From Morganella morganii (GTDB taxonomy: Bacteria > Pseudomonadota > Gammaproteobacteria > Enterobacterales > Enterobacteriaceae): a stretch of DNA of 64,000 bases. The stretch lies in the NCBI RefSeq assembly GCF_019243775.1, contig NZ_CP069157.1, positions 2,232,001-2,296,000 on the forward strand. Reading direction: 5' to 3'. Below are positions 45,865 to 54,678 of the stretch, piece by piece. Each line of letters starts with the position of its first letter. Positions within the stretch are counted from its first letter, which is position 1. The position numbers were made by a program, and so were the translations under genes. The notes beneath the pieces were generated by a model. The model was not told the DNA's origin. It searched no databases and worked only from the letters and a program-made list of their open reading frames with translations.

Positions 45865-47937
45865 TTATTGCATCACGACGTGTGACGTGTTCATTTTCTT
45901 TTTGCACAAAATTTCGTTGTTCATCCGCTGCAGTTCCGCCACATCAATAATCAGTGCGACAGAACCGTCACCCATAATCGTGGCGGCAGAGATCCCCGGA
46001 ATTTTGCGGTAATTACTTTCAACATTTTTCACCACCACCTGCTGCTGTCCGATCAGTCTGTCAACCAGCAGGGCGTAACGGTTACCGGCGTTCTGAACAA
46101 TCAGGGCGATACTTTTCGCCAGATCACGCTCCGCTTCTTCGATACCGAAGACCTGATGCATTTCCACCAGCGGCAGATATTCGCCGCGCACCAGCAGCAT
46201 TTTTTCCTCACCGGCAAGGCGGTAAATGTCTTCCTGACGCGGCTGGAGTGTGCTGATAATGGCGCTGAGCGGCACAATAAAGACATCATCGGCCACTTTG
46301 ACGGACATACCGTCGAGGATAGCCAGAGTCAGCGGCAGCAGGATGCGGGTCACGGTGCCGCGCCCTTCGGTGAAACCAATCTGAATACGGCCGCCCATGT
46401 CCTGAATGTTCCGTTTCACCACATCCATACCCACGCCGCGGCCGGACACATCGGTGATCACTTCGGCAGTGGAGAAACCCGGTGCCATAATCAGCATCGC
46501 GATTTCATCGTTGGTCATGTTGTCGTGCACATCCATGCCCTGCTGACGGGCCTTGGCCAGGATCCGCTCCCGGTTCAGACCGGCACCGTCATCCCGCACT
46601 TCAATGCAGATATTGCCGCTCTGATGTTCCGCCGCCAGGGTCAGAGTCCCGGCTTCCGGTTTGCCGTTTGCCGCGCGGACATCCGGTTTCTCAATACCGT
46701 GGTCAAGGCTGTTGCGCACCAGGTGAGTCAGCGGATCGATAATCCGCTCGATCAGGCTCTTATCGAGTTCGGTGGAGCTGCCCTCCACTTTCAGCTCAAT
46801 TTTCTTATTCAGTTTTGAGGCGATATCGCGCACCATGCGCGGGAAGCGGCTGAAGACATAATCCATCGGCATCATGCGGATAGACATGACAGATTCCTGC
46901 AGAGCCCGCGAGTTGCGTTCCAGCTGAACAATCGAACTGAGCAGTTCCGCATATTCGGCCTGATCCACCTGCTGGCTGTGCTGAGTCAGCATTGACTGGA
47001 TAATCACCAGCTCACCGACCAGGTTGATCAGTTGATCCACCTTTTCCACCGCCACACGGATGCTGCCGCTGTCACCTTTATTTTTTGCCGCCGCAGCCGG
47101 TGCTTTGCGCGCCGCCGGAGCAGATGACGATGCTGCTGCCGGTGCCGGTACAGCAACCGGTGCGCTGACGGTTTCTTCTTCCGCCTCTGCCGGAATATTG
47201 TCTGCGGCCAGCATGGCGGTTAATTCCGCTGCCGGTGTTTCCTCATACGCGATCTGAGAATCATCCACCACAAAGCAGAGCACGCCGCTGATGTCATCAA
47301 TCGCGGTATTGGTGCCCAGCCAGACTTTCAGGGTATCGGTACCCTGTTCAGTTTTGTATACCGTGCCGAACAGCGACAGCTCATCGGCCAGCAGAGCGAC
47401 TTCGCTCTCCTTTAACTTACTGAGCGTGAACGTGAAATGATGTGAAAAACCGGTTTCCGGTACTGTGCTGCTCTCTTCTGAGCCGGCAGTAATTTCTGCG
47501 GTTTCACTGACCGGTTCCGGCGCGGCGGTTTCCGTGACAACAGCGGCGTCCGCCACACTCTGCTCCACATGCCCCAGTACTTCACAGATGCGGTTAAAGC
47601 TTTCTTCATCCGGCAGTGTGTCGCTCTTATAGGCATCCAGCTGCGAGCCCATCACATCTTTGGTATCAAGGAAGACATCAATGATATCCGGCGTCAGCGT
47701 CAGCTCATCATGGCGGGCTTTATCAAGCAGGTTTTCCAGGGTGTGTGTGGTTTTCTGCAACAGCGTGAATCCGAATGTTGCCGCACCACCTTTAATGGAG
47801 TGCGCGCTGCGGAAGATAGCATTGAGCTGTTCACTGTCCGGATCCCGGGGATCAAGCTCCAGCAGGTGCTGTTCCATATCCCGGAGCAGCTCGTCGGCTT
47901 CATCGAAGAACGTTTGATAAAACTCGGTTATATCCAT
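45865..47937 (-). CDS. cheA: Chemotaxis histidine kinase CheA
   Basis: CheA autophosphorylates in response to receptors and feeds CheY and CheB. The 690-aa product has P1 with His46 in FRSAHSIKGGAATFG, a P2 region (about 160-240), an Ala/Pro-rich linker (about 255-290), P3 dimerisation, P4 with the N box LVRNSLDHGIEKP and the G boxes VRDDGAGL and ITDVSGRGVGMDVVKRNI, and the CheW-like P5. A short form from an internal start, as in E. coli, cannot be judged by eye. It follows motB by 77 nt. Confidence 0.98.
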   Translation of the reverse strand: MDITEFYQTFFDEADELLRDMEQHLLELDPRDPDSEQLNAIFRSAHSIKGGAATFGFTLLQKTTHTLENLLDKARHDELTLTPDIIDVFLDTKDVMGSQLDAYKSDTLPDEESFNRICEVLGHVEQSVADAAVVTETAAPEPVSETAEITAGSEESSTVPETGFSHHFTFTLSKLKESEVALLADELSLFGTVYKTEQGTDTLKVWLGTNTAIDDISGVLCFVVDDSQIAYEETPAAELTAMLAADNIPAEAEEETVSAPVAVPAPAAASSSAPAARKAPAAAAKNKGDSGSIRVAVEKVDQLINLVGELVIIQSMLTQHSQQVDQAEYAELLSSIVQLERNSRALQESVMSIRMMPMDYVFSRFPRMVRDIASKLNKKIELKVEGSSTELDKSLIERIIDPLTHLVRNSLDHGIEKPDVRAANGKPEAGTLTLAAEHQSGNICIEVRDDGAGLNRERILAKARQQGMDVHDNMTNDEIAMLIMAPGFSTAEVITDVSGRGVGMDVVKRNIQDMGGRIQIGFTEGRGTVTRILLPLTLAILDGMSVKVADDVFIVPLSAIISTLQPRQEDIYRLAGEEKMLLVRGEYLPLVEMHQVFGIEEAERDLAKSIALIVQNAGNRYALLVDRLIGQQQVVVKNVESNYRKIPGISAATIMGDGSVALIIDVAELQRMNNEILCKKKMNTSHVVMQ

Positions 47938-48014
47938 CGCGGTTATCCAATTTTTTTTCTTGTGTTACGGCTGACAGGTACTGCCGGCAATCCGGCAGTA
48001 CCTGTCCATCCTGT

Positions 48015-49016
48015 TTATTGTGTTGTATCTGCCGCCGCAGCGCTGTTCTGCGGCGGTGTCTGCTCCGGTGCCGCCGGTTCCGGCACTTTTTCCGGCGGGA
48101 TCTCCGGCGGAGCCGGTGTCTCTGTATGCGGCGCCGGTAACTGCTTCAGCTGCTGTAAATCGGTAATGGGAACAGCCCCCTCATATTCATGGAGAATATT
48201 TGCCATCTCCGACTCATTCAGAACGATGATGCTGATACGGCGGTTCACCGGCGCAAGTCCGTCGTTTTTATCCAGATGGATAGAGGATGCCATCCCGACC
48301 ACCCGCAGAATTTTGTTCTCGGCCATACCACCGCGCACCAGTTCACGGCGCGAGGCATTGGCGCGTTCGGCAGACAGTTCCCAGTTGCTGTAATTACCGC
48401 CGTTGGCATACGGCAGGTCATCCGTGTGACCGGAAATACTGATGCGGTTCGGCACGTCATTGAGGATCGGCGCGATAGCCCGCAGAATGTCCCGCATATA
48501 CGGCTCAACATGAGTGGATCCGACCATAAACATCGGGCGGTTGGCACTGTCGACAATCTGGATCCGCAGCCCGTCATCTGTGGTATCAATCAGCAAATGC
48601 GGCTTCAGTTCATTCAGACGCGGGTCTTTGAGAATCGCCTGCTCCAGATCCTGTTTCAGTTTCTCAAAACGACCGGCTTCATCCTGCCCCTGCTCTTCCT
48701 GCATGCTGTCCGGGTCCGGCAGTGTGTCACCGTCTTTGTAAATGATGTCTTTGCCGCCGCCCGGAATCGGGTTAGTGGCATCCCCGGTTTTTGTTCCCGG
48801 GTTGATCGCTGTTTTCAGCGGCGTGCGGAAGTATTCCGCAATCTGAGTCAGCTCCTGCGGGCTGGAGATAGAAATCAGCCACATCACCAGGAAGAACGCC
48901 ATCATGGCGGTCATAAAGTCAGCGTAAGCAATCTTCCATGACCCGCCGTGTCCGCCGCCGTGCCCGTGACCGCCCCGCTTTTTGACGCGGATAACATGCG
49001 TATTGCCCGGTTTCAT
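48015..49016 (-). CDS. motB: Flagellar stator protein MotB
   Basis: MotB anchors the stator to peptidoglycan and carries the proton-binding Asp. The 333-aa product has a His/Gly-rich N-terminus ([14 protein letters not shown]), one membrane helix with Asp33 ([20 protein letters not shown]), a plug region, and an OmpA-like domain ([29 protein letters not shown]). The C-terminus is a Pro/Ala/Glu-rich tail of about 40 residues. Lies 7 nt after motA. Confidence 0.98.
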   Translation of the reverse strand: MKPGNTHVIRVKKRGGHGHGGGHGGSWKIAYADFMTAMMAFFLVMWLISISSPQELTQIAEYFRTPLKTAINPGTKTGDATNPIPGGGKDIIYKDGDTLPDPDSMQEEQGQDEAGRFEKLKQDLEQAILKDPRLNELKPHLLIDTTDDGLRIQIVDSANRPMFMVGSTHVEPYMRDILRAIAPILNDVPNRISISGHTDDLPYANGGNYSNWELSAERANASRRELVRGGMAENKILRVVGMASSIHLDKNDGLAPVNRRISIIVLNESEMANILHEYEGAVPITDLQQLKQLPAPHTETPAPPEIPPEKVPEPAAPEQTPPQNSAAAADTTQ

Positions 49017-49023
49017 CGTCGGT

Positions 49024-49911
49024 TTACTCCCCGTCCTGTGCTTCGGTACGGTGGCTGACTTTTACTTCACGGACTTTGTCTTCCAGCTCGGTAAAGGAAG
49101 GACGGTCGGCGCTGAACAGGACTTTACGGCCGAATTCAACCGCGATTTGCGGCGGATAACCCTGTAAGGATGAAAGGAAAGTGACTTTGATACATTCCAG
49201 CATTTTCAGCTGTTCACCACTGCGCAGACGAATCAGTGACGCCAGCGGTAAAATAAAGCCATACGCGACGAGAATACCGAGGAATGTCCCGACCATCGCA
49301 TGCGCAATCAGCGCCCCCAGCTCACCGGCCGGACGGTCAGCAGAACCCAGCGCATTAACCACCCCGAGAACGGCGGCAACAATACCGAATGCCGGCATGG
49401 AATCCCCGACCATATTCAGGCCGGAAGCCGGCACTTCGCTCTCCTGACGGAAGGTTTCCAGTTCCTCATCCATCAGGGCTTCAATTTCGTGGCTTTGCAG
49501 GTTACTGGTGATCATCAGACGCAGATAATCCACCAGAAACATCAGTGCAGCCGGGTCTTTGAGAATGCGCGGGTACTGGGAAAAAATATCGCTTTCCTGC
49601 GGATTTTCGATATCTTTTTCCAGGGCAAGCAGCCCCTGCTGGCGGGATTTATTGAGTAACTGGAACAACAGCGCCATCAGATCCATTGACATCGCTTTGT
49701 TGTAGGAGGAGCGCCGGAACAGACGCGGCAGTACTTTACCCAGGGCAACAATGGATTTTCCGCTGTTACCGACGACAAATGCACCAAAACCGGCACCTAG
49801 AATAATAACAAATTCAGCGGGTTGATAAAGTGCGCCCATATGGCCGCCAACCATCAGATAGCCGCCGATGACCGTGCCCGTAACAATGATGTATCCGATG
49901 AGTATTAACAC
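49024..49911 (-). CDS. motA: Flagellar stator protein MotA
   Basis: MotA surrounds MotB and pushes on FliG. The 295-aa product starts [20 protein letters not shown] with four membrane helices and the cytoplasmic loop holding the charged residues that meet FliG ([33 protein letters not shown]). The start codon is GTG, preceded by AAAGGGAATA; E. coli motA also uses GTG from memory. First gene of motAB-cheAW. Only a weak sigma-28-like -10 (TCCGATAC) is seen upstream. Confidence 0.98.
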   Translation of the reverse strand: MLILIGYIIVTGTVIGGYLMVGGHMGALYQPAEFVIILGAGFGAFVVGNSGKSIVALGKVLPRLFRRSSYNKAMSMDLMALLFQLLNKSRQQGLLALEKDIENPQESDIFSQYPRILKDPAALMFLVDYLRLMITSNLQSHEIEALMDEELETFRQESEVPASGLNMVGDSMPAFGIVAAVLGVVNALGSADRPAGELGALIAHAMVGTFLGILVAYGFILPLASLIRLRSGEQLKMLECIKVTFLSSLQGYPPQIAVEFGRKVLFSADRPSFTELEDKVREVKVSHRTEAQDGE

Positions 49912-50010
49912 ACTATTCCCTTTAACTCAGTTAGGTATCGGATGGCAGTCAAAGGGAATTTTCAGGAAGGACAGGCAAAACGGATTTGCCTGTTTACCAA
50001 ATCAATCCAG

Positions 50011-50592
50011 TCACATTACCGCTTTGGCAATGCCATCCTCTCGATATAGCGTAATATCGGCGGGAAGCGCGGAAAGTTTACGTTTTTTTATTGCCCGTGA
50101 CGGCGGCTGGCACAAACTGCAGGTAAAACTGTTTTCAGGGATGTGCGCGTAGGTAACAAATGACCCGCTGCAGCAACTGCAGACCGAGCGCTGAAGCATC
50201 CCGCTCTCCACAAAACGCACCAGGGTCCAGGCGCGGGTCAGTGCCAGCAGCGGCTCTTCACCGGGCGCCGGAGGACACTGCTCCAGGTACAGCCGGTAAG
50301 CCTTTACTATCACATCAACACCGGTGCACTGTCCGCTGTTCATCAGAAACTCATAGGCGTTATAAAACATGGAGGCGTGAATATTTTGTTCCCACGTCAT
50401 AAACCAGTCGGTGGAAAACGGCAGCATACCTTTCGGGGGCGGACATCCGCGCAGCTCTTTGTAGAGGCGGATCAGGCGTCCGCGGCTGATTTGCGTTTCG
50501 CTTTCCAACATCTGAAGACGAGCACCCAGAGAGATTAATTCCATCGCGAGACGGATATCCTGAGCCTCTTTGATGATACTTTTTTCGGCCAT
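50011..50592 (-). CDS. flhC: Flagellar master regulator subunit FlhC
   Basis: FlhC forms FlhD4C2, the activator of class II flagellar promoters. The 193-aa product has [20 protein letters not shown] and, near residues 138-162, the four zinc Cys in VCSCCSGSF and [12 protein letters not shown]. Length matches enteric FlhC (192). Lies 5 nt after flhD. Confidence 0.98.
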   Translation of the reverse strand: MAEKSIIKEAQDIRLAMELISLGARLQMLESETQISRGRLIRLYKELRGCPPPKGMLPFSTDWFMTWEQNIHASMFYNAYEFLMNSGQCTGVDVIVKAYRLYLEQCPPAPGEEPLLALTRAWTLVRFVESGMLQRSVCSCCSGSFVTYAHIPENSFTCSLCQPPSRAIKKRKLSALPADITLYREDGIAKAVM

Positions 50593-50597
50593 GATAC

Positions 50598-50951
50598 TTA
50601 TCTTTTTCTTGCGTGTGAGTCAGTGCCAGCCGCGCCGTGCGTTTGCAGCAGACGGGTTGACAGTAAAATTCCGGTATGAACCTGTTGTAATTCATCCACG
50701 CGGGAATCGCGTGTAAGTTTTTCAATGGTTTCGCTGCTTTCAAATCTGAACTGACAGATTAGCTGGTTGGTTTCCGCTAATTTGACCAATTGAGAGAGCG
50801 TAAGGTTTGCTAACGTAGTTGCCATTGCATCGTTAATGCCTAAGCGGAACATGGCAGAAGCTTTTTCCTGAGCAATAAGTTTTTGGGCTAACAGCAGGTA
50901 TGAGAGGTTAATATCATAAATATGCTTCAGAAAATCAGTCGTCTGGCTCAT
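50598..50951 (-). CDS. flhD: Flagellar master regulator subunit FlhD
   Basis: FlhD is the partner of FlhC; the pair sits at the top of the flagellar cascade. The 117-aa product reads [20 protein letters not shown] and [20 protein letters not shown], near identical to enteric FlhD in form and length (116). ATG 50951 follows AAGGAAAAA; an in-frame TTG/ATG farther up (50981) gives an odd N-terminus. Upstream lies a 1.7-kb non-coding region that should integrate regulation. Confidence 0.98.
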   Translation of the reverse strand: MSQTTDFLKHIYDINLSYLLLAQKLIAQEKASAMFRLGINDAMATTLANLTLSQLVKLAETNQLICQFRFESSETIEKLTRDSRVDELQQVHTGILLSTRLLQTHGAAGTDSHARKR

Positions 50952-50996
50952 TTTTTCCTTTCCGAATATCAGCAGCAACAAAGTACAGCAGAAACT

Positions 50997-51024
50997 ATCT
51001 CCGGCGCTGTGTGATACCGGAGAT
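50997..51024 (-). other. Hairpin in the flhD leader
   Basis: Perfect 8-bp stem ATCTCCGG / CCGGAGAT with a 12-nt loop, about 45 nt upstream of the flhD ATG. It contains GGA in the stem and another GGA lies at the ribosome site (AAGGAAAA), a pattern that CsrA binds; flhDC leaders of enterics are CsrA targets. Binding here is inference. Confidence 0.5.
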
Positions 51025-51372
51025 CCTGTTTTACGTAATGTAATAAATACCGGAGAAGCTCATTCCATCGTTTACTGCCAATCCATATAAATATCCGGCA
51101 TGCGTGCGAAACACACAAAAGTAAACTTAAATTAAATACATATCAGGAATACCTGTAAACAATAAAGGTAACGATTAAAATCAGCACCAGCTTATTTAAT
51201 GTCTGAATCATCTTATATCATTTATAGACGTTATTTATTATGCACCACAAAATTAACTATTCAAGCCACTGATGTTTGTTTTTGGCAGAGAAAGATAAAC
51301 ATCCCACCATGCATTAGTACAATTTTACTATTAATTATATTTTGTCTCACCATATCCCAAATACTCACCGTA

Positions 51373-51400
51373 CTTATCACTCCCATAAGTCAAATGTCAA
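51373..51400 (-). promoter_or_regulatory. Candidate flhDC promoter
   Basis: On the minus strand TTGACA (exact -35), a 16-nt spacer and GATAAG (four of six to TATAAT). It would start a leader of about 415 nt before flhD. Other weak pairs exist in this AT-rich region, so the call is tentative. Confidence 0.35.
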
Positions 51401-51477
51401 TAATCTTCAGGCGAATACGACTCAAAATGTGTGTGACTCAAGTCCATTGCACCAATCATATAATGTGACTGCCTATA

Positions 51478-51491
51478 TTGATCCAGATCAA
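51478..51491. promoter_or_regulatory. Consensus FNR box upstream of flhDC
   Basis: TTGATCCAGATCAA is an exact match to the FNR consensus TTGAT-N4-ATCAA. It lies about 530 bp upstream of flhD. FNR is the oxygen-sensing regulator; a site here would tie motility to anaerobiosis. No other gene in 50952-52662 could own it. Confidence 0.65.
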
Positions 51492-52101
51492 TGAGCTTTA
51501 TTGGGAAACTCTGCTTTACCCTATCTATCGAAGGTATACTTAGCAAAAATAGCGGTACAAAACTCTTATTTTTCACCTAAATGGTTATATAAAGTTCGAT
51601 TTTGTTCATTTTCACCCGGTTTATGACCCTGCAATAACAATGTGAAATTGTGAGCATTACATAACATCCCCGCTGATCAATGTTTAGTTATTTTTAACAA
51701 AAAACAGCCATTCATGATGATAAATCATAAGATAACTTTATGTTATAGCCAAGGGGTTATTTGGAAGGAAGGTAACTGAAGATTAAATGAATTTAATTCA
51801 TTGTTGTGGTTTTCAATTCAGGCTGTCTTTATTTCTTTTTAAAAATAATGGCTCTCTCTTTTTATATGCTCACTTATTTGTCTTTCCGGAGCTGATAAGG
51901 TTATGTATATACCTTCGGATGATACTTTTATAAACTCGCCGCCTCTTTGATAAACCGGTTACTGTTCTGAAAAACACACTGACATGCTTCTGTCACAGAA
52001 ATGGCATCATACCATCACAATCCCGGCATTTTCCTATTAGCAAAGTCGTTAATTAAATGTAGCATTAAAAGATAGGATCGTGTCTGAAGTAATAACCTAC
52101 A

Positions 52102-52126
52102 ATATAGTAACGTATAGTTACTATAT
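52102..52126. repeat. Perfect AT-rich dyad upstream of flhDC
   Basis: Arms ATATAGTAAC and GTTACTATAT, 10 bp each, around a 5-bp GTATA centre. Reading rightward it runs into a T-rich stretch, but the AT-rich stem argues for a protein operator rather than a terminator. Owner unknown; about 1.15 kb upstream of flhD. Confidence 0.6.
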
Positions 52127-52313
52127 ACTTTTGTTTTTACAAATTAAAAGTGTATCGCAGTCATGTGACGATTCAGGGTAATTATTTCACGCTATTCAGT
52201 CCCGCAGAACAGTGCTCTTTATCCCGCAGCACTGAAAATCAGTAAGCAGATCAAAATTTGCGATCCTGCGCTTTTTACACCACCACCTGATTAGCGATAA
52301 AATGTTATCAGAT

Positions 52314-52329
52314 TGTGATTTCCATCACG
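52314..52329. promoter_or_regulatory. CRP-like site in the distal flhDC upstream region
   Basis: TGTGA-TTTCCA-TCACG matches nine of ten conserved bases of the CRP consensus TGTGA-N6-TCACA. CRP activates flhDC in E. coli, but there it sits near the promoter. Here it lies about 1.36 kb upstream of flhD and 350 bp past the mgtC stop. Confidence 0.5.
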
Positions 52330-52575
52330 GTTTATTGCTGATTTTCCGAAAAGTTTCTGAAATCCGGGCCGATATTTATGACAGACGTCACGCTCTCCAC
52401 CCCGCAACCTCACTTTACTGCCACCATAAATCTGCCGTAGTGTGACACCAATCCGCCACTTTCCATCAGCCGGATAGCTGAGGATTTAGTTCTTTATTCT
52501 TAAAATAAGCTAAAAACCCCCAGCCTCTTCCATCAAAAATTATCACTAAATATAAATATTCTGTTGATACACAGA

Positions 52576-52601
52576 ATAAAGCCGGTGGAATAACCACCGG
52601 C
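52576..52601 (-). terminator. Terminator after mgtC
   Basis: Perfect 8-bp stem GCCGGTGG / CCACCGGC with an AATAA loop (52581-52601), followed leftward by TTTATT. Lies about 60 nt past the mgtC stop. Confidence 0.8.
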
Positions 52602-52662
52602 ACAAACCTTAAGACTTTATTAAAAAAAGATCGATAGTTGCTGACCCGCGTACAGAAAGGCA

Positions 52663-53358
52663 TCAGACCGGCAGTTCAGAGGCAATCATCCAGTTAACCG
52701 CACTGACACTTCTCTCCAGACTGACCCGGCAAACAATGCCTTCTATCTCCTTCTGCTCTGCCGGTGTGGCACGTACTTCCGCACAAACCTCCAGTTTTCC
52801 GCCGGAAGTATCCGCACTGCTGAGAGAGTGCAGCCGGACATGTGAACCATTCAGCGCCTGAAGGATCACGGTTCTGACCAGAATTTCATCTTTTTCATGA
52901 CAAACGGCACGGATTTTATAGTCCTGCACCAGATCCGTGGCGTGAATGACCGGACGGGCATTGATGCGCTGCGCAGCTTCCCGCAGCAAAATATTGGCAC
53001 ATAAGATAACCAGTGCCGCCGTCACTGCCGGGCCAAATTCCCCCAGTCCGCACAGCACACCTATGCCGGCTGAGCACCATAATGTCGCGGCGGTATTCAG
53101 TCCGCGGATATTCATGCCTTCACGCATAATAACGCCGGCCCCGAGAAAACCGATGCCGGAAACCACCTGTGCAGCTATACGTCCCGGGCTGTCCGGTGAT
53201 GTGGTCACCGAACTTAAGATAAATACAGCGGCACCTACTGCCACCAGAGCATTGGTGCGCAGACCTGCCATCCGCTGACGCCACTGGCGCTCCGCACCAA
53301 TCAGGGCGCCAAGTGCCAGCGCCGCCAGTAAATTGAGTAAATAAGGAATTGCAAACAT
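52663..53358 (-). CDS. mgtC: MgtC-family membrane virulence/Mg2+ adaptation protein
   Basis: MgtC of Salmonella inhibits the F1Fo ATP synthase and supports growth at low Mg2+ and in macrophages. The 231-aa product (same length as Salmonella MgtC) has LLAALALGALIGAERQWRQR, MAGLRTNALVAVGAAVFILS, RIAAQVVSGIGFLGAGVIMR and LNTAATLWCSAGIGVLCGLG over about five membrane helices. A soluble ACT-like C-terminal domain runs from about residue 145. The N-terminal domain is very close to Salmonella, the C-terminal much less. ATG 53358 follows GGAGG. No mgtB follows; the gene stands alone with a long leader. Confidence 0.93.
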   Translation of the reverse strand: MFAIPYLLNLLAALALGALIGAERQWRQRMAGLRTNALVAVGAAVFILSSVTTSPDSPGRIAAQVVSGIGFLGAGVIMREGMNIRGLNTAATLWCSAGIGVLCGLGEFGPAVTAALVILCANILLREAAQRINARPVIHATDLVQDYKIRAVCHEKDEILVRTVILQALNGSHVRLHSLSSADTSGGKLEVCAEVRATPAEQKEIEGIVCRVSLERSVSAVNWMIASELPV

Positions 53359-53395
53359 AGTAACCTCCACCCGAAAGACGCAATGGCGTCAGGTG

Positions 53396-53575
53396 TTAAC
53401 AGCAGAAAAAGTAAAAATGACTGAAAATTCTGCTCAGTAACCAGGAGGAAAGAGTGCGTGAGAAACAATAAACATACTGCATACCTGTAGCAGTGATACG
53501 ACCGGGAACCGGCGGATCATCTGTATCAATAAAAAAGTGCAGTACCGCAAGAAAGGTGCTGCCCGCCATTATCAT
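53396..53575 (-). CDS. Putative 59-codon leader ORF of mgtC
   Basis: Within the roughly 310-nt leader from the promoter at 53678-53706 to mgtC is one ATG-started frame of 59 codons, MIMAGSTFLAVLHFFIDTDD followed by PPVPGRITATG, ending 37 nt before the mgtC ATG. Salmonella mgtCBR has a leader of similar length in which short ORFs, one rich in proline codons, sense charged tRNA and ATP and control read-through. The D-D-P-P-V-P run here could play the same part. The ribosome site is weak (CCGGA before the second ATG), so translation is unproven. Confidence 0.35.
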   Translation of the reverse strand: MIMAGSTFLAVLHFFIDTDDPPVPGRITATGMQYVYCFSRTLSSWLLSRIFSHFYFFCC

Positions 53576-53677
53576 TCCGGCAGACAGTTTCAGAAGAGAA
53601 AGGTGTGCCGGATCAGTTAATTGAGTTATAACTGTGACTGTCCAAATCCGGGTCCTCTGTTCAGAAAAGATGCGCGG

Positions 53678-53706
53678 AGTATAGGATGTCCGCGAAAATA
53701 TGTAAA
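53678..53706 (-). promoter_or_regulatory. Sigma-70 promoter of mgtC
   Basis: On the minus strand TTTACA, a 17-nt spacer and TATACT: five of six at each element. Predicted start near 53671, giving a leader of about 310 nt before mgtC. No PhoP box (repeated GTTTA) was recognised upstream; the -35 abuts the end of the next gene. Confidence 0.65.
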
Positions 53707-53707
53707 G

Positions 53708-53905
53708 TCAGAAATTATTTTTCGGCGTGATGAATACACCATCCCCGCCCTCTTTTTCATTAAAAAACCAAATTCCCTCCGGATATTCCGGTAACGCCAC
53801 CAGATACATCACACCTTCACTGAACGGTTCGATCAGCAATATCCGGCCTTCACGCGGCTCATCCGCATCGGTTTTGACATAAACTGTGTCGTCAATCTGC
53901 ATCAT
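53708..53905 (-). CDS. Small acidic protein of unknown function
   Basis: A 65-aa product starting MMQIDDTVYVKTDADEPREG, acidic and beta-rich in look, with RILLIEPFSEGVMYLVALPE and GIWFFNEK. I do not recognise a family. The start is one of two adjacent ATGs (53905 or 53902) behind GGGAG; a GTG at 53923 is also in frame. It lies between the csp terminator and the mgtC promoter on the same strand. Codon use looks normal, supporting a real gene. Confidence 0.65.
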   Translation of the reverse strand: MMQIDDTVYVKTDADEPREGRILLIEPFSEGVMYLVALPEYPEGIWFFNEKEGGDGVFITPKNNF

Positions 53906-53953
53906 CCGGCTCCCGGTCGTCACGATAGTGTGATTAGCATAAAAATCAGGTAT

Positions 53954-53983
53954 AAAAAAAGCCCGCCACTTACGCGGCAGGCT
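53954..53983 (-). terminator. Terminator after the csp gene
   Basis: Stem GCCTGCCGC / GCGGGC-type pairing (GCCTGCCGC-GTAA-GTGGCGGGC on the minus strand) followed by seven T. Lies 22 nt past the csp stop. Confidence 0.9.
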
Positions 53984-54005
53984 TGGAATTCGGTTTGGCT
54001 ATATC

Positions 54006-54218
54006 TTACAGCGGAGTTACGTTAGCTGCAGCCGGGCCTTTAGCACCATTCTCGATGGTGAATTCTACTTGTTGGCCTTCGCCCAGGGTTTTGAAACCTG
54101 CGCCCTGAATGGCAGAGAAGTGAACGAAAACATCTTTGCTGCCATCAGCTGGAGTGATGAAACCAAAGCCTTTAGATTCGTTGAACCACTTAACTTGACC
54201 TTTCATTTTGTCAGACAT
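54006..54218 (-). CDS. CspA-family cold-shock protein (CspE/CspC-like)
   Basis: A 70-aa single-domain RNA chaperone and antiterminator. It has RNP1 KGFGFITP and RNP2 VFVHFSAIQ, and starts [20 protein letters not shown]. The body is closest to CspC/CspE, while the MS-KM start recalls CspA, so I give no symbol. ATG follows AGGAAAG. The 460-bp upstream region could hold a long cold-responsive leader; just before the gene is a small TGCCA-AAA-TGGCA hairpin (about 54249-54261). Confidence 0.95.
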   Translation of the reverse strand: MSDKMKGQVKWFNESKGFGFITPADGSKDVFVHFSAIQGAGFKTLGEGQQVEFTIENGAKGPAAANVTPL

Positions 54219-54678
54219 GTGACTTTCCTATATATAAATAAATGCATTGCCATTTTGGCAGGTACTGGCCGGAAGCAAAAACTAAATGGAGGCACACAGC
54301 ATATGAAACGGTCAAAGGCTATCCTGGATAACACTCAACTTAAACGCTCAAACTCAGTTGTCATACATAAAGCTGCTCTTTTTAGGGCCGCAAGCATTAA
54401 CTCATGAGTGGGGATGAATAGCAACTGATTTATTGCCGTGAATTTTAAAAAAAGTGAAAGAGCTCATATTTATTAACTTTTGTTTGGTTAATTGTCTGCG
54501 ATTTCAGCGTATTGAACTGACAATCAGGCCAGACTTAAGCCAAATAAGACTATTCTTAATAATCCCCGCATCATAACAGTTATCCCTCACAAAGCCCGTA
54601 ACTGTTCTGCGCGGTTGTGTACCGGATATGTTAATATAATGTATCAGAATAGTCAGCAGACCTGCGGAGGTCATTCAT
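54219..54678. other. Divergent region between the csp gene and ylaC
   Basis: About 460 bp, AT-rich, no gene recognised. The left part is probably the csp leader. At 54635-54640 is an exact TATAAT -10 for ylaC without a good -35 in place. No cold-box consensus was identified by eye. Confidence 0.5.

Larger units (their letters stand above)
50952..52662 (-). other. Long AT-rich upstream region of flhDC
   Basis: About 1.7 kb with no convincing gene. It holds the leader hairpin, a possible sigma-70 promoter, a consensus FNR box, a perfect AT-rich dyad and a CRP-like box, each listed separately. Two short frames (51199-51468 on +, 52466-52663 on -) lack ribosome sites and recognisable sequence and are not called. 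The mgtC terminator lies at its right end. Confidence 0.7.

Noticed and set aside
49915..49990. Sigma-28 promoter before motA
   Set aside because: A TCCGATAC -10 is present, but no TAAAGTTT-like -35 at 11-nt spacing; too weak to call.
51199..51468. 89-codon + strand frame in the flhDC upstream region with one hydrophobic stretch
   Set aside because: No ribosome site, AT-rich regulatory DNA, no recognisable sequence.
51645..51665. CRP-like site at TGTGAAATTGTGAGCA upstream of flhDC
   Set aside because: Only the left half fits; the right half has three mismatches in five.
52466..52663. 65-codon - strand frame after mgtC
   Set aside because: It starts at the mgtC stop and runs through the mgtC terminator hairpin; no ribosome site.
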